Shown in pieces: positions 52,209-61,767 of a stretch of DNA of 64,000 nucleotides (positions are counted from its first letter, which is position 1; each line of letters opens with the position of its first letter). The stretch lies in contig CALEXX010000004.1 of NCBI GenBank assembly GCA_937925095.1, positions 1 through 64,000 on the forward strand. The letters are read 5' to 3'. The translations under genes and the position numbers were made by a program. This DNA is from an uncultured Leptotrichia sp. (lineage in GTDB: Bacteria; Fusobacteriota; Fusobacteriia; Fusobacteriales; Leptotrichiaceae). A model generated the notes under the pieces. That model ran no database searches. It was not told the DNA's origin and worked only from the letters and a program-made list of their open reading frames with translations.

Positions 52209-53501
52209 TTAAAATTTATGTGTGTATCCTACTGTAAATACATTTATTGATTTATCGTACTTAACTTGTGATTTGTCAAGTGATACTCCTCTCAATGCAG
52301 TATTTTCCTTTTCACCGTTGGCAGAATTATATGAAACATGGGCTATACCAAATTTCCATTCTGAATTTTCTGTAGGCTTATAAGTAAGTCCTGTTGCATA
52401 TATCTGAGAGTTTACAGCATATTCCACATCTGTAAAAGTATTTCTTGGTGCTCCTGTATCTGCATAGTTAAATCCTGCATGCCATGTAAATTTGTCATTA
52501 ATTCTGTAATCTACACCAAAATTAAGTTCATATCCGTCTTTATATTTAAATCTATCCATTTTAGCAGCTTTATTAAAGTAGTGGATATATCCAGCAGAAT
52601 AAGTAAATCTGTCAACATCTTTTGAAACTCCTAATGAAAGAACTCCTGGTAAATCTCTTCTATATTGTGCACCATCTGCATATTCAGGATAGAAGAAAGA
52701 TATTCCTAACGGTCTTCCTGCTATCGACATTCCTTTCACTTCAGTTGCCTTAGCTTTAAATTTCATTTTTACCGGAGTATCATATTTTACTGCGATGTTT
52801 AATGTATCAGTAGGTTTATAGTCAAATCCTATTGTTCCTCCAACACCATTTGCCGTTCTTTCTGAATCAATATAAAGGTCATTTCCACTTAATCCTAACA
52901 TTCTTCCAACTAATGGATTATAGCTATATCCGGCAGTTCCTTTAAGTTTTCTTACACCAAGAACATATCTAAGTCCTCCTGATATTGCAAACTGGTCATT
53001 AACTTTGTAAGCTCCTCCTAAAATCAGTTGATAATATCTGTTTTGCCCTTTAAAATTATTTGAAGTCAAAGTTGCACCTAAACGTCCACCTGTAAGCTGA
53101 TTGAAAGCATCTGCCGCAAGAGCTATTCCTGCTACACCATCTTTATATTTTAAAGTTGCTCCTCCTGCTACTACACTTGCATTTCCAAATAATGAAAAGT
53201 TATCTTTTTTGTATAAAAGATTGAATGAAGGTGCTCCTGCATAGTTTTTAGATTTATATTTTTTCCCTTTTAAAGTCATCGATTCTTCTATTAAGGAATT
53301 TTGCATATTCATATTTAGGTAAGTTCCATCTTCTAGAAATACTGTTCCAGCTGGGTTATAAAAAACTCCTTCCACAGATATTTTCCCTGTTTGAGATGGA
53401 TTCTGGAAATAAGATGCTGAGTTATTAGATAAATAATCTATACTTGCAGCGCTCATTAATATACTTGTCAGTAATGACATAATTGCAATTTTTAGTTTCA
53501 T
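52209..53501 (-). CDS. OmpP1/FadL-family outer-membrane transport protein
   Basis: A signal peptide (MKLKIAIMSLLTSILMSAAS) is followed by a FadL-type N-terminal plug (SNNSASYFQNPSQTGKISVEG and VFYNPAGTVFLEDG) and alternating beta-strands typical of a 14-strand barrel: SFNLLYKKDNFSLFGNASVV, QLILGGAYKVNDQFAISGGL, VGGTIGFDYKPTDTLNIAVK, RFTYSAGYIHYFN and WKFGIAHVSY. It ends in VGYTHKF; the C-terminal Phe is the beta-barrel assembly signal. It would pass hydrophobic molecules such as fatty acids across the outer membrane. 430 aa is normal. A consensus promoter precedes it. It is the clearest evidence that the host is diderm. Confidence 0.92.
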   Translation of the reverse strand: MKLKIAIMSLLTSILMSAASIDYLSNNSASYFQNPSQTGKISVEGVFYNPAGTVFLEDGTYLNMNMQNSLIEESMTLKGKKYKSKNYAGAPSFNLLYKKDNFSLFGNASVVAGGATLKYKDGVAGIALAADAFNQLTGGRLGATLTSNNFKGQNRYYQLILGGAYKVNDQFAISGGLRYVLGVRKLKGTAGYSYNPLVGRMLGLSGNDLYIDSERTANGVGGTIGFDYKPTDTLNIAVKYDTPVKMKFKAKATEVKGMSIAGRPLGISFFYPEYADGAQYRRDLPGVLSLGVSKDVDRFTYSAGYIHYFNKAAKMDRFKYKDGYELNFGVDYRINDKFTWHAGFNYADTGAPRNTFTDVEYAVNSQIYATGLTYKPTENSEWKFGIAHVSYNSANGEKENTALRGVSLDKSQVKYDKSINVFTVGYTHKF

Positions 53502-53536
53502 AACTTCTCCTTATAATTTTCTTTATTCTTTGAATA

Positions 53537-53565
53537 ATTATAACTTGTGTTTTTTATTTTGTCAA
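53537..53565 (-). promoter_or_regulatory. Consensus sigma-70 promoter for the FadL-like gene
   Basis: On the - strand: TTGACA (53565-53560), a 17-nt spacer and TATAAT (53542-53537). Confidence 0.85.
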
Positions 53566-53659
53566 ATAGAAATTAGAAAATTATATCTTTTTTTGTTATT
53601 TTTATGAAGTAATAATCCGTTAAACCAAAAGCTTTACAAGCTTATATGAAAATTTATAA

Positions 53660-53720
53660 AAAAATAGAACCGTACCAAAATTTAAAAGAAAAATCTTTAT
53701 TTTGAACAGTTCTATTTTAA
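53660..53720. terminator. Terminator hairpin downstream of the DUF1858 gene
   Basis: AAATAGAAC and GTTCTATTT form the stem, with inner CAAAAT/ATTTTG pairing, flanked by T-rich sequence on both strands. Confidence 0.65.
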
Positions 53721-53749
53721 ATTTTTATAATTTAATCTAAATTCCTAAA

Positions 53750-53959
53750 TTATTCTCCCTGTTTTTCCAATATCATATTTACTTCTTCTATTATAATATC
53801 AGGGTTTAATCCATGGGCAGCAATTCCTTCACCTAAAGTTTCAGCACTTGAAATTATACATCCAACACATCCAAGTCCATATCTCATTAAAACTTGTGCA
53901 ATTACAGGATATTTTTCTACTGCTTCCATTATATTCATGTCCTTATTTACGTATTCCAT
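53750..53959 (-). CDS. DUF1858 domain protein (disulfide-type small protein)
   Basis: A 69-aa DUF1858 protein. DMNIMEAVEKYPVIAQVLMRYG is the family start, followed by LGCVGCIISSAETLGEGIAAHG, in which the CxxC pair (LGCVGC) probably forms a disulfide or binds a metal. DUF1858 also occurs fused to hybrid-cluster and oxidoreductase proteins. The start was moved to ATG 53959, since AGGAGGTG lies just before it; the longer frame runs into glgP. Cytoplasmic; function unproven. It lies 60 bp after glgP on the same strand. Confidence 0.85.
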   Translation of the reverse strand: MEYVNKDMNIMEAVEKYPVIAQVLMRYGLGCVGCIISSAETLGEGIAAHGLNPDIIIEEVNMILEKQGE

Positions 53960-54021
53960 TTTCGCACCTCCTATGTATTTATATTCAAGTATAACAGATA
54001 ATATATTTTTAGTCAATAATA

Positions 54022-56484
54022 CTAATCTATATAATCTTCTACTTCTACAGGATGAACATCCCATATTTCGTTTGCATATTCCATTATAGTTCTGTCAGAA
54101 CTGAACTTTCCTGCATTAGCGATATTCTTAAGAGCCTTTTTAGCCCAGTTTCTTCTATCTCTATACGCTTTTCCAAGTTCAATTTGTGTATCCCTGTATG
54201 AATCAAAATCTTTCAGAAGGAAATATACATCCGGTCTTGATCCTTCCACTCCATATAGTAATGAAGCCTGTAATTCCCTAAATATACCTGTGTGATTATC
54301 ATCATAAGTTCCGTCACCTAACTGGTCAATAACCTTTTTCAGTCCTTCAACATTGTTGTATTCTTCAAAAGGATTATATGAGTTGCTGTATTGCAGCTCT
54401 TCAACTTCATTTGCCTTCAATCCAAATATAAATTCATTTTCGCTTCCGGCTTCTTCTACGATTTCTACGTTTGCTCCATCTAATGTTCCTATAGTAATCG
54501 CACCGTTAAGCATAAACTTCATATTTCCTGTTCCTGAAGCTTCTTTTCCTGCTGTAGAAATCTGCTCTGAAACATCTGCTGCAGGGAATATTTTTTCTGC
54601 AAGTGAAACTCTGTAATTTTCAAGGAATACAACTTTTATTTTATCATTAATATCTGTATCATTATTTACTTTTTCAGCTACTGCATTAATTAACTTGATG
54701 ATTCCTTTCGCCCTTCTATATCCTGCCGCCGCTTTGGCTCCAAATATAAACGTTCTAGGCTCTATATCAAGTAATGGATTTTCCTTCAACTTATTATATA
54801 AATCCATTATCTGTAAAACATTTAACAGCTGTCTTTTGTACTCATGAAGTCTTTTTACCTGAACATCAAAAATTGAATTAGGATTAACTTCAATTCCTGT
54901 TGTTTCCTTAATATATTCAGCTAATTTTTTCTTATTGTTAAACTTAATTTCAGTAAGTCTGTTAAGGACATCATCATTTTCGATAAACTGTTCCAATTTT
55001 TTCAATTCATAAAGGTCTGTAATCCATTTATCTCCAATAAGTTCAGTTATCATTCCTGCCAGCTCAGGGTTAGCTTTTAACAGCCATCTTCTCTGAGTAA
55101 TTCCATTTGTCTTATTCAGGAATTTTTCAGGATAAAGGTCATACCAGTCCTTCAGTTCTGAATTTTTCAATATTTCAGTATGCAGTGCCGCAACTCCATT
55201 TACCTTATGTGAACCTACTATTGCAAGCCATGCCATTCTTATCTGACCATTTCCGATAATTGACATATATTGGATTTTTTGCCAGTCTCCATTATATCTT
55301 GCATTCAACTCATCCATAAATCTTCTGTTGATTTCTTCAACAATCTGATAAGTTCTAGGCAGAAGTGGCTGGAACAATGAAATATCCCATTTTTCCAATG
55401 CTTCTGACAATATCGTATGGTTAGTATATGCGAATACTTTTTTACATATTGACCATGCTTCATCCCATCCTAATTTTTCATAATCAAGGAAAATTCTCAT
55501 TAATTCAGGTATTGCAACTACAGGGTGAGTATCATTTAACTGAATTGCCACCTTTTCATGGAATTTAGAGAAATCATTTCCATATATTGACTTATATCTT
55601 CTGACGATATCCTGTAACGAAGCTGATGTAAAGAAATACTGCTGTTTAAGTCTTAACATTTTTCCATCTTTTTCAGTGTCATTTGGATACAGTACTCTTG
55701 AAATATCTTCAGCTTCCACTGCTTTTTCTGAGGCCATCAGGTATTTCTGTGAGTTAAACAGGTTCAGGTCAAATCCTTCAGGTGATCTTGCTTCCCACAA
55801 TCTAAGTGTATTTACCGTGTCATTTCCGTATCCTATTATAGGTACATCATAAGCTACTGCAAGAACATTTTCGGTATCTACCCTCTTGAAGTATTCTTTT
55901 CCTACTTCATCTCTATGAACTTCTATTTTACCACCAAATTTTACTTCAAAAACTCTGTCCATTCTCTTTATTGACCATGGATCTCCATATTTTGTCCAGT
56001 TATCAGGATATTCTACCTGAAATCCATTTTCAATTCTCTGTTCAAACATACCATATTTATATCTTAATCCATAACCATGTCCTGGTAGTTTAAGTGTTGC
56101 CATTGAATCCAGAAAACATGCTGCAAGTCTTCCTAATCCACCATTACCAAGTCCTGCATCAATTTCCTGATCTTCAACTTTATTAATATCCACTCCCAGT
56201 TCACTTAATGTTTCTCTTATTACTTCGTTCATCTGCAAGTTGATAAGATTGTTTCCTAAATAACGTCCCATCAAAAATTCTGCTGAAAAATAATATATTT
56301 GTTTTGCATGCTTTTTTACATATGTTTTTTTAGTGTTATACCATTTTTCGACTACATAGTCTAAAGTTGCTCTTGAAACTGCATAATAAATTTCATATTC
56401 ATGAGCTTCTTCCATAGTTTTACCATACTGTCTTCTTAATTTTCTAAGAATACTGTTTTTTAATTCAGCCTTGTCTAATACCAT
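54022..56484 (-). CDS. glgP: Glycogen/maltodextrin phosphorylase
   Basis: A PLP-dependent GT35 phosphorylase that releases glucose-1-phosphate from alpha-1,4-glucans. Visible are YFSAEFLMGRYLGNNLINL (about 45-63), DAGLGNGGLGRLAACFLDS (about 91-109), AIQLNDTHPVVAIPELMR (about 310), TNGITQRRWLLKANPEL and the PLP lysine region SEQISTAGKEASGTGNMKFML (split across Lys about 650). 820 aa is standard. The start is ATG 56484, since AAGGAAGG separates it from the upstream in-frame ATG at 56502. No glycogen synthesis gene (glgA, glgC, glgD) is nearby, so it could serve glycogen or imported maltodextrins. Confidence 0.94.
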   Translation of the reverse strand: MVLDKAELKNSILRKLRRQYGKTMEEAHEYEIYYAVSRATLDYVVEKWYNTKKTYVKKHAKQIYYFSAEFLMGRYLGNNLINLQMNEVIRETLSELGVDINKVEDQEIDAGLGNGGLGRLAACFLDSMATLKLPGHGYGLRYKYGMFEQRIENGFQVEYPDNWTKYGDPWSIKRMDRVFEVKFGGKIEVHRDEVGKEYFKRVDTENVLAVAYDVPIIGYGNDTVNTLRLWEARSPEGFDLNLFNSQKYLMASEKAVEAEDISRVLYPNDTEKDGKMLRLKQQYFFTSASLQDIVRRYKSIYGNDFSKFHEKVAIQLNDTHPVVAIPELMRIFLDYEKLGWDEAWSICKKVFAYTNHTILSEALEKWDISLFQPLLPRTYQIVEEINRRFMDELNARYNGDWQKIQYMSIIGNGQIRMAWLAIVGSHKVNGVAALHTEILKNSELKDWYDLYPEKFLNKTNGITQRRWLLKANPELAGMITELIGDKWITDLYELKKLEQFIENDDVLNRLTEIKFNNKKKLAEYIKETTGIEVNPNSIFDVQVKRLHEYKRQLLNVLQIMDLYNKLKENPLLDIEPRTFIFGAKAAAGYRRAKGIIKLINAVAEKVNNDTDINDKIKVVFLENYRVSLAEKIFPAADVSEQISTAGKEASGTGNMKFMLNGAITIGTLDGANVEIVEEAGSENEFIFGLKANEVEELQYSNSYNPFEEYNNVEGLKKVIDQLGDGTYDDNHTGIFRELQASLLYGVEGSRPDVYFLLKDFDSYRDTQIELGKAYRDRRNWAKKALKNIANAGKFSSDRTIMEYANEIWDVHPVEVEDYID

Positions 56485-56715
56485 TTCTGACCTTCCTTTC
56501 ATTTTAAAACTAATTACTATATTTAAATTGTTTTATTATTTAGCGTTACTTTAGTTATTATACATGTTTTTTCTTGTTTTTACCAGTTTTTTTATGAATC
56601 ATATTATATTATTATACCTTTTAGAACTTCTATATATATTATAGATTAATAATTACAGTTTAAGTTATTTCTTTTCAATTTTGACAATAAAAAACATAAT
56701 ATTACATGAAATTTT

Positions 56716-58263
56716 TTATTCTATCCCTATCAGTTCCTGATATAATGTTTTCATAAAGCTGTCAGTCATTCCTGAAATATAGTCAGTAACAAGCAATATT
56801 CTCAAATAAAGTTTATATGAATATATTTTTTCTTCCCTTTCACTTTTATCTACTATTTGAGATATTTCTTCACTTTCAGAATACATTTTACTGTAATAGC
56901 TGTAAATATACCTGTGAGTTTCAGAAAGAATTGAAAGATATTTTCTGTCTATTCCCTTCATTTCATCTTCATATTCTGTATCCCAATACAAGATTGAACA
57001 TATAAAGTTATCTAAAAAATAATTTATAATATTATTAGCTGTTACCTCCATTTTCACAATTGCCTTTGAATCGAAAACTTCATTATATGCAAGATTTTTC
57101 AATGTTTTAAGAAGAACTTCACTTTCTGTATCTGCAAACAAATCCCTCTTATACTCTCCATTCATTATGGCAGCATAATTCTGAATAAAGGAACCTACCA
57201 CCGATCTTATAAATATTCCCTGAATTTTTACTACCCATCTCTGTACTGCATAAAGTTCAGGATCATCATATTTTCTCTCCTTTGCATGCTGTTTATAATT
57301 TATAAGATCCTCATGTAATTTTTTATTATCAGGTATTGCTTCACATAATGTCTCTACAAGCTCTTCGAATTTTATAAATTTCTTTTTTACTCCATCTTCA
57401 ATATCTGCTGTACAGTAAGCTATGTCATCAGCCGCTTCCAGTAAAAATGTCAAAGGATGACGATACACTTCTCCTGTTTCTTCATTCAAAGTTCCTGTAT
57501 TTTGGACTATTTTTTCAAACAAATCTTTTTCAGCCAGATTATATCCCATTTTTTTTGTTTTTATATCACCACTTTTCTTATCAATATTTAAAGAATCTAC
57601 CGGATATTTAATAAGAGTATTCAGCAAAGCATAAGTAAGGTTCATTCCATTTTCATCAATCAGAAAATGCAGCTTGGCAGCAACCCTTATTGCCTGGGCA
57701 TTTCCTTCGAAATTCAGTAAATCTCCACACATTTGAGGATTAAGTATTTCCCTAAGTTTCTTTTCTTCCCCTTTTGAATTTTTCATAGTGATTTTATCTA
57801 AATTTCTATGAAACCATGTTCTTATTGTATCTTCACCAAAATGTCCAAAAGGCGGATTCCCAATGTCATGTAAAAGACCTGAACTTGCAAGAATATCTGA
57901 TATTGCATTTGCTTCCTCATAGTTAAATTCTTCATCAAGTCTCTGACGCATTATTTCACTTGCAACTGACTGGGCAAGAGACTTTGCAAATGATGACACT
58001 TCTATCGAATGTGTAAGCCTTGTCCGTATAAAATCATTTTTTTCCAGAGGAAATACCTGTGTTTTATCCTGTAATCTTCTAAAGGAAGGACTACTCAATA
58101 TACGGTGATAATCCCTTTCAAAGTCACTTCGCAAATCCATTGACTGTTTTTTCTTATTCTCATGATTTTTCCCATTTTCAGACGAACTATTTTTCTTATT
58201 TGTTCTAGGTCTTTGACTTTCTGTCGACAGAAGCCAGCTCCAGCTCATTTTAAATTTTCCCAT
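56716..58263 (-). CDS. dgt: Deoxyguanosinetriphosphate triphosphohydrolase (dNTPase)
   Basis: An HD-superfamily enzyme that hydrolyses dGTP, or dNTPs generally, to the nucleoside and tripolyphosphate. Motifs: DYHRILSSPSFRRLQDKTQV (about 50-69), RTRLTHSIEVSSFAKSLA with the first metal His (about 81-98), SSGLLHDIGNPPFGHFGE with the His-Asp pair (about 130-147) and FLLEAADDIAYCTADIEDG with the last Asp (about 270). 515 aa matches the long Dgt type. GAGG is 7 nt before the ATG. The unusual serine/lysine-rich N-terminus (SSSENGKNHENKKKQS) is probably disordered. Upstream are an SD-containing hairpin and yggT. Confidence 0.92.
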   Translation of the reverse strand: MGKFKMSWSWLLSTESQRPRTNKKNSSSENGKNHENKKKQSMDLRSDFERDYHRILSSPSFRRLQDKTQVFPLEKNDFIRTRLTHSIEVSSFAKSLAQSVASEIMRQRLDEEFNYEEANAISDILASSGLLHDIGNPPFGHFGEDTIRTWFHRNLDKITMKNSKGEEKKLREILNPQMCGDLLNFEGNAQAIRVAAKLHFLIDENGMNLTYALLNTLIKYPVDSLNIDKKSGDIKTKKMGYNLAEKDLFEKIVQNTGTLNEETGEVYRHPLTFLLEAADDIAYCTADIEDGVKKKFIKFEELVETLCEAIPDNKKLHEDLINYKQHAKERKYDDPELYAVQRWVVKIQGIFIRSVVGSFIQNYAAIMNGEYKRDLFADTESEVLLKTLKNLAYNEVFDSKAIVKMEVTANNIINYFLDNFICSILYWDTEYEDEMKGIDRKYLSILSETHRYIYSYYSKMYSESEEISQIVDKSEREEKIYSYKLYLRILLVTDYISGMTDSFMKTLYQELIGIE

Positions 58264-58332
58264 AAATTATCCTCTATCCCTTTCATATTCATCTTTCCAA
58301 TTCATTTTATTTAATAATCCTCAATATATTAT

Positions 58333-58376
58333 TTAAGGAGGCTCTCAGACATTTAGCCAAAGTTTACCTCCTTAAT
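58333..58376 (-). promoter_or_regulatory. Strong hairpin with a sequestered AGGAGG between yggT and dgt
   Basis: On the - strand TTAAGGAGG pairs with CCTCCTTAA; the loop contains an ATG followed by five sense codons and a stop (product MSESLLK). A T tract is not evident, so it is less like a terminator and may be an attenuator or a leader for dgt. Function not established. Confidence 0.4.
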
Positions 58377-58380
58377 TCTA

Positions 58381-58641
58381 TTAAAATATTACAAAAATTA
58401 TTCTCTTTACTACAGAATTTAATATAAAAAGCCCAATTATAGGAGATATGTCAAGATTCATATTTCCTATAGGTATTATTATCCTAAACAGTTTCAGATA
58501 TGGTTCTGTAAACTTTTCAACAGTCTGAAATACCTTTGATTTCCTGTAAGGATCAACCCATGAACCTAAAACTGATATTAATATTAAAAGCGAATAAAAA
58601 TCTATTGCACTAATAAGCAAACTTCCTAAACTGTATCCCAT
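58381..58641 (-). CDS. YggT-family membrane protein
   Basis: An 86-aa inner-membrane protein with two hydrophobic segments (LGSLLISAIDFYSLLILISVL and LDISPIIGLFILNSVVKRIIF) and the family motif VLGSWVDPYRKSKVFQTVEK, then FTEPYLKLFRIIIPIGNMNLD. YggT proteins occur near cell-division and lipid genes and are linked to ion homeostasis or division-site organisation; the mechanism is not known. Lies 47 bp downstream of pgsA on the same strand. Only one YggT domain is present (some have two). Confidence 0.88.
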   Translation of the reverse strand: MGYSLGSLLISAIDFYSLLILISVLGSWVDPYRKSKVFQTVEKFTEPYLKLFRIIIPIGNMNLDISPIIGLFILNSVVKRIIFVIF

Positions 58642-58688
58642 ATTTTACCTTATTCTTTCTTTAAAATTTTTTTTACATTTATAAAAAT

Positions 58689-59231
58689 TTACATAAATAC
58701 ATCTTTAGAATTTAAGACATACTCTAATCCTGAAATTATTGTTAAAATTAACGGAATTAATAACAGGATATTATTTGCAGTATAGCTTAACGGAATTAAT
58801 ATAATAATCGTTAAAGCTATCATCTGCGTTGCTGTCTTCCATTTCCCAAGTGTTTCAGCTGCAATAACAACACCTTCAGCCGCCACTATAGCTCTAAGCC
58901 CTGTTATAAGAAGTTCCCTAAAAATAATAATCAGAACAATCCATAAGCTTATCTGATTGTACTTAGTAAGAACTACCAATGCTGAAATAATAAGAAGCTT
59001 GTCAGCCAAAGGATCTATCAATTTCCCAAGATTAGTAACAAGATTATATTTTCTTGCTATCTGACCATCATAATAATCTGTTATTGCCGCTCCCACAAAA
59101 ATAATACATGCAAGTATTCTCATTGTTATTGATAATGCCGTATTGCTAGTTCCCAGAGCTATTTCCAGCAAAAATACAAATGGAATTATCAAAATCATTC
59201 TTAAAGTTGCAAGTTTATTTGGCAGATTCAT
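58689..59231 (-). CDS. pgsA: CDP-diacylglycerol-glycerol-3-phosphate 3-phosphatidyltransferase
   Basis: Makes phosphatidylglycerol phosphate, the first step toward phosphatidylglycerol, in the inner membrane. The CDP-alcohol phosphatidyltransferase motif D-x2-D-G-x2-A-R-x8-G-x3-D-x3-D is present as TDYYDGQIARKYNLVTNLGK then LIDPLADKLLI (about residues 57-88). Four or more membrane helices surround it. The N-terminus MNLPNKLATLRMILIIPFVF is normal. The start is ATG 59231, 5 nt after AGGTGG; an upstream GTG (59240) overlaps the ribosome binding site. It overlaps the 3' end of pnp by 17 bp. Confidence 0.92.
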   Translation of the reverse strand: MNLPNKLATLRMILIIPFVFLLEIALGTSNTALSITMRILACIIFVGAAITDYYDGQIARKYNLVTNLGKLIDPLADKLLIISALVVLTKYNQISLWIVLIIIFRELLITGLRAIVAAEGVVIAAETLGKWKTATQMIALTIIILIPLSYTANNILLLIPLILTIISGLEYVLNSKDVFM

Positions 59232-61359
59232 CCTTACCACCTTCTCCTTTATTTTCTTTAGGAATTAAAGCTTTCATACTTAAATTAAATTTATTTTCAT
59301 CTTCCAATGTTATTACTTTTACTTTTATAATTTGTCCTTCTTTCAGCACATCTTCAACTTTTCCTACTCTTTTATCACTTATTTCAGAAATGTGAAGTAA
59401 TCCCTCCTTACCTGGAAGCACTTCTACAAATGCACCGAATTTCATAAGTTTTGTTACTTTTCCTTCATAGATTGCGTTAAGTTCCACTGATTGAGTCTGT
59501 CTTTTTACAAGCTCTATAGCTTTTTTCATCATTTCAGGATCTTTTCCGAATATTGCTACACTTCCATCATCTTCTATATCGATTGAAACTCCTGTTTCTT
59601 CAATTATAGCTTTTATAACTTTTCCTGCTGGTCCAATTAATCCTGCAATTTTAGAAGGATCTATTTTCATCAGTTCAATTTTTGGTGCATTTTCAGCAAC
59701 TTCAGGTCTTGGTTCACTTATAACTGATTCCATTTTATCTATTATGAACATTCTTCCTTCAAGTGCCTGTCTCAATGCTATTTCCATTATTTCCCTTGTG
59801 ATTCCTTCTATTTTAATATCCATTTGAATAGCAGTTATACCTTTTCTTGTTCCTGCCACTTTAAAGTCCATATCTCCAAGGTGATCTTCAAGTCCTTGTA
59901 TATCAGTTAATACAGTAAATGTATCTCCTTCTTTTATAAGTCCCATAGCAATTCCTGCAACAGTTGATTTTATAGGTACCCCTGCTGCCATAAGTGCCAA
60001 CGAACCACCACAAATACTCGCCTGAGATGAAGAACCATTTGATTCAGTAATTTCTGAAACAAGTCTTACAGTATATGGGAATTCATCCTGTGAAGGCATT
60101 ACATACTTCAATGCTCTTTCAGCAAGGTTTCCGTGCCCAAGTTCCCTTCTTCCTGGAGCTCTCATAAATCCTGCTTCTCCTACTGAATATGGAGGGAAAT
60201 TATAATGCAGGAAGAATTTCTTTCTTGATTCATCTTCCATTCCATCTACTATCTGTTCATCTGCTTTACTTCCCAAAGTTGCAACTACCAACGCCTGAGT
60301 TTCCCCTCTTGTAAACAGTGCTGAACCATGAGGAACAGGAAGTGTATCTATCTCCACATCAAGTGGTCTGATTTCTGTTGTCGTTCTTCCGTCAGTTCTA
60401 TATTTTTTGTAAAGTATTGCATCCCTTACTGTTTTCTTTTCTAAATCACGGTAATAGTTTTTAAATACTTTTTCTAAATCCTCTGCTATTTCCTTATTTT
60501 CTTCTTCAAGTTTTGCAGTATATTTATCAAAAAGTTCTATTTCAAGATTGTCTATTGCTTCGTATTTTTCCAATTTACCAGGTGTCATTACTGCCGCTTC
60601 AAGTTCTGCTGCAAAACCGTCAATAAATTCCTTTACTTCAGCATCAGTTTCCTGTTTTTCAAACTCATATTTTACAACTTCAAACTGTGACAGGAATTTA
60701 TCCTGCTCTGCACAGATTTCCTTTATTCTTTCATGACCGAACATTATAGCTTCAAGCATTACATCTTCAGAAACTTCCTTTGCACCTGCTTCAACCATTG
60801 TTACTGCATCTTTTGTTCCGGCAACAGATAGTTCAATTTCACTTGTTTCAAGCTGTTCAGGTGTAGGATTTAAAATGTATTCTCCGTCAATATATCCAAC
60901 AGTTACTCCTGCTACTGTTCCTGCAAATGGAATATCAGACAATCCTAAAGCCATTGAAACTCCTATTGTCGCAAGATTTTCAGGCTGATTAACCTCATCA
61001 TATGAAATTACTGTTATAACAATATGTACAGCGTTTAAAAATCCTTCAGGAAATAATGGTCTTATTGGTCTATCTACTAATCTTGAAATTAATATTTCCT
61101 CTGTTGAAGGCTTTGATTCCCTTTTTATAAATCCTCCAGGGAATTTTCCTGAAGCATAGAATTTTTCAATATAATCTACTGTCAACGGGAAGAAATCCTG
61201 ACCTTCCCTAACATCCTTACTTCTAGTTGCAGTTACAAGCAGAACAGTTCCTCCACATTGGACAATTACTGACCCTCCAGCCTGTCTTGCAATTTTTCCT
61301 GTACTTATTTTTACTTGCTGAGTTCCTAAATTGAACCCGTAGTTTTTTTCATCAAACAT
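59215..61359 (-). CDS. pnp: Polyribonucleotide nucleotidyltransferase (PNPase)
   Basis: A trimeric phosphorolytic 3'-5' exoribonuclease in RNA decay. Two RNase PH domains (N-terminal, VKISTGKIARQAGGSVIVQC; and second, RTDGRTTTEIRPLDVEIDTL with the catalytic region RGETQALVVATLGSKADEQ and LVSEITESNGSSSQASICGG, about 430) bracket a helical domain. A KH domain follows (DPSKIAGLIGPAGKVIKAII, GxxG at about 560) and an S1 domain ends it (GKVTKLMKFGAFVEVLPGKE, about 627). 714 aa is normal. Strong AGGAGG before ATG. In the usual neighbourhood, rpsO is upstream; here only an AT-rich gap is. Confidence 0.95.
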   Translation of the reverse strand: MFDEKNYGFNLGTQQVKISTGKIARQAGGSVIVQCGGTVLLVTATRSKDVREGQDFFPLTVDYIEKFYASGKFPGGFIKRESKPSTEEILISRLVDRPIRPLFPEGFLNAVHIVITVISYDEVNQPENLATIGVSMALGLSDIPFAGTVAGVTVGYIDGEYILNPTPEQLETSEIELSVAGTKDAVTMVEAGAKEVSEDVMLEAIMFGHERIKEICAEQDKFLSQFEVVKYEFEKQETDAEVKEFIDGFAAELEAAVMTPGKLEKYEAIDNLEIELFDKYTAKLEEENKEIAEDLEKVFKNYYRDLEKKTVRDAILYKKYRTDGRTTTEIRPLDVEIDTLPVPHGSALFTRGETQALVVATLGSKADEQIVDGMEDESRKKFFLHYNFPPYSVGEAGFMRAPGRRELGHGNLAERALKYVMPSQDEFPYTVRLVSEITESNGSSSQASICGGSLALMAAGVPIKSTVAGIAMGLIKEGDTFTVLTDIQGLEDHLGDMDFKVAGTRKGITAIQMDIKIEGITREIMEIALRQALEGRMFIIDKMESVISEPRPEVAENAPKIELMKIDPSKIAGLIGPAGKVIKAIIEETGVSIDIEDDGSVAIFGKDPEMMKKAIELVKRQTQSVELNAIYEGKVTKLMKFGAFVEVLPGKEGLLHISEISDKRVGKVEDVLKEGQIIKVKVITLEDENKFNLSMKALIPKENKGEGGKDESAK

Positions 61360-61732
61360 TTACTTCCTCCTAAATTTACCTTTTTCAATTTTTCAAAATC
61401 AAGAAGGGAGCAAATAATAGTAAAAAACTTTATTTTTCAATAAAATTCTTTACAATTACTTACTCAAATACCTTCCTGAATTTTAATAATTATATCATTT
61501 TTATAATATTTTTACAATATCATATTTTTTCTATTTACAAAATGAAAGATAGCAAAAATTTTAAGAATGAAAACATTGAAAATATTATTAAAAAAATATA
61601 TATGAGTATTATACAGATGAATGTATGGAAAAAGTTAAGGAGAAAATAGGAAATTTTGGAAAAAAGTGTTCTGAACCTTTGAATACAGATGAAAAATAGC
61701 CCTTCACAAAAATATATCCTGATAAAATAGAT

Positions 61733-61761
61733 TTGCATAAAACACAATAATCTGATATAAT
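61733..61761 (+). promoter_or_regulatory. Extended -10 promoter of the micropeptide RNA
   Basis: TTGCAT (61733-61738), a 17-nt spacer and TGATATAAT (61753-61761). The predicted start, near 61768, coincides with the first base of the 5' complementary element. The 370 bp between pnp and this promoter have no supported gene. Confidence 0.75.
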
Positions 61762-61767
61762 GAATTT

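Noticed and set aside
61542..61649. 35-codon + strand frame (MKDSKNFKNENIENII...) upstream of the micropeptide locus, and overlapping frames after it
   Set aside because: No ribosome binding site, no promoter of its own, AT-driven composition and a different frame reading further on; looks like chance or decay.
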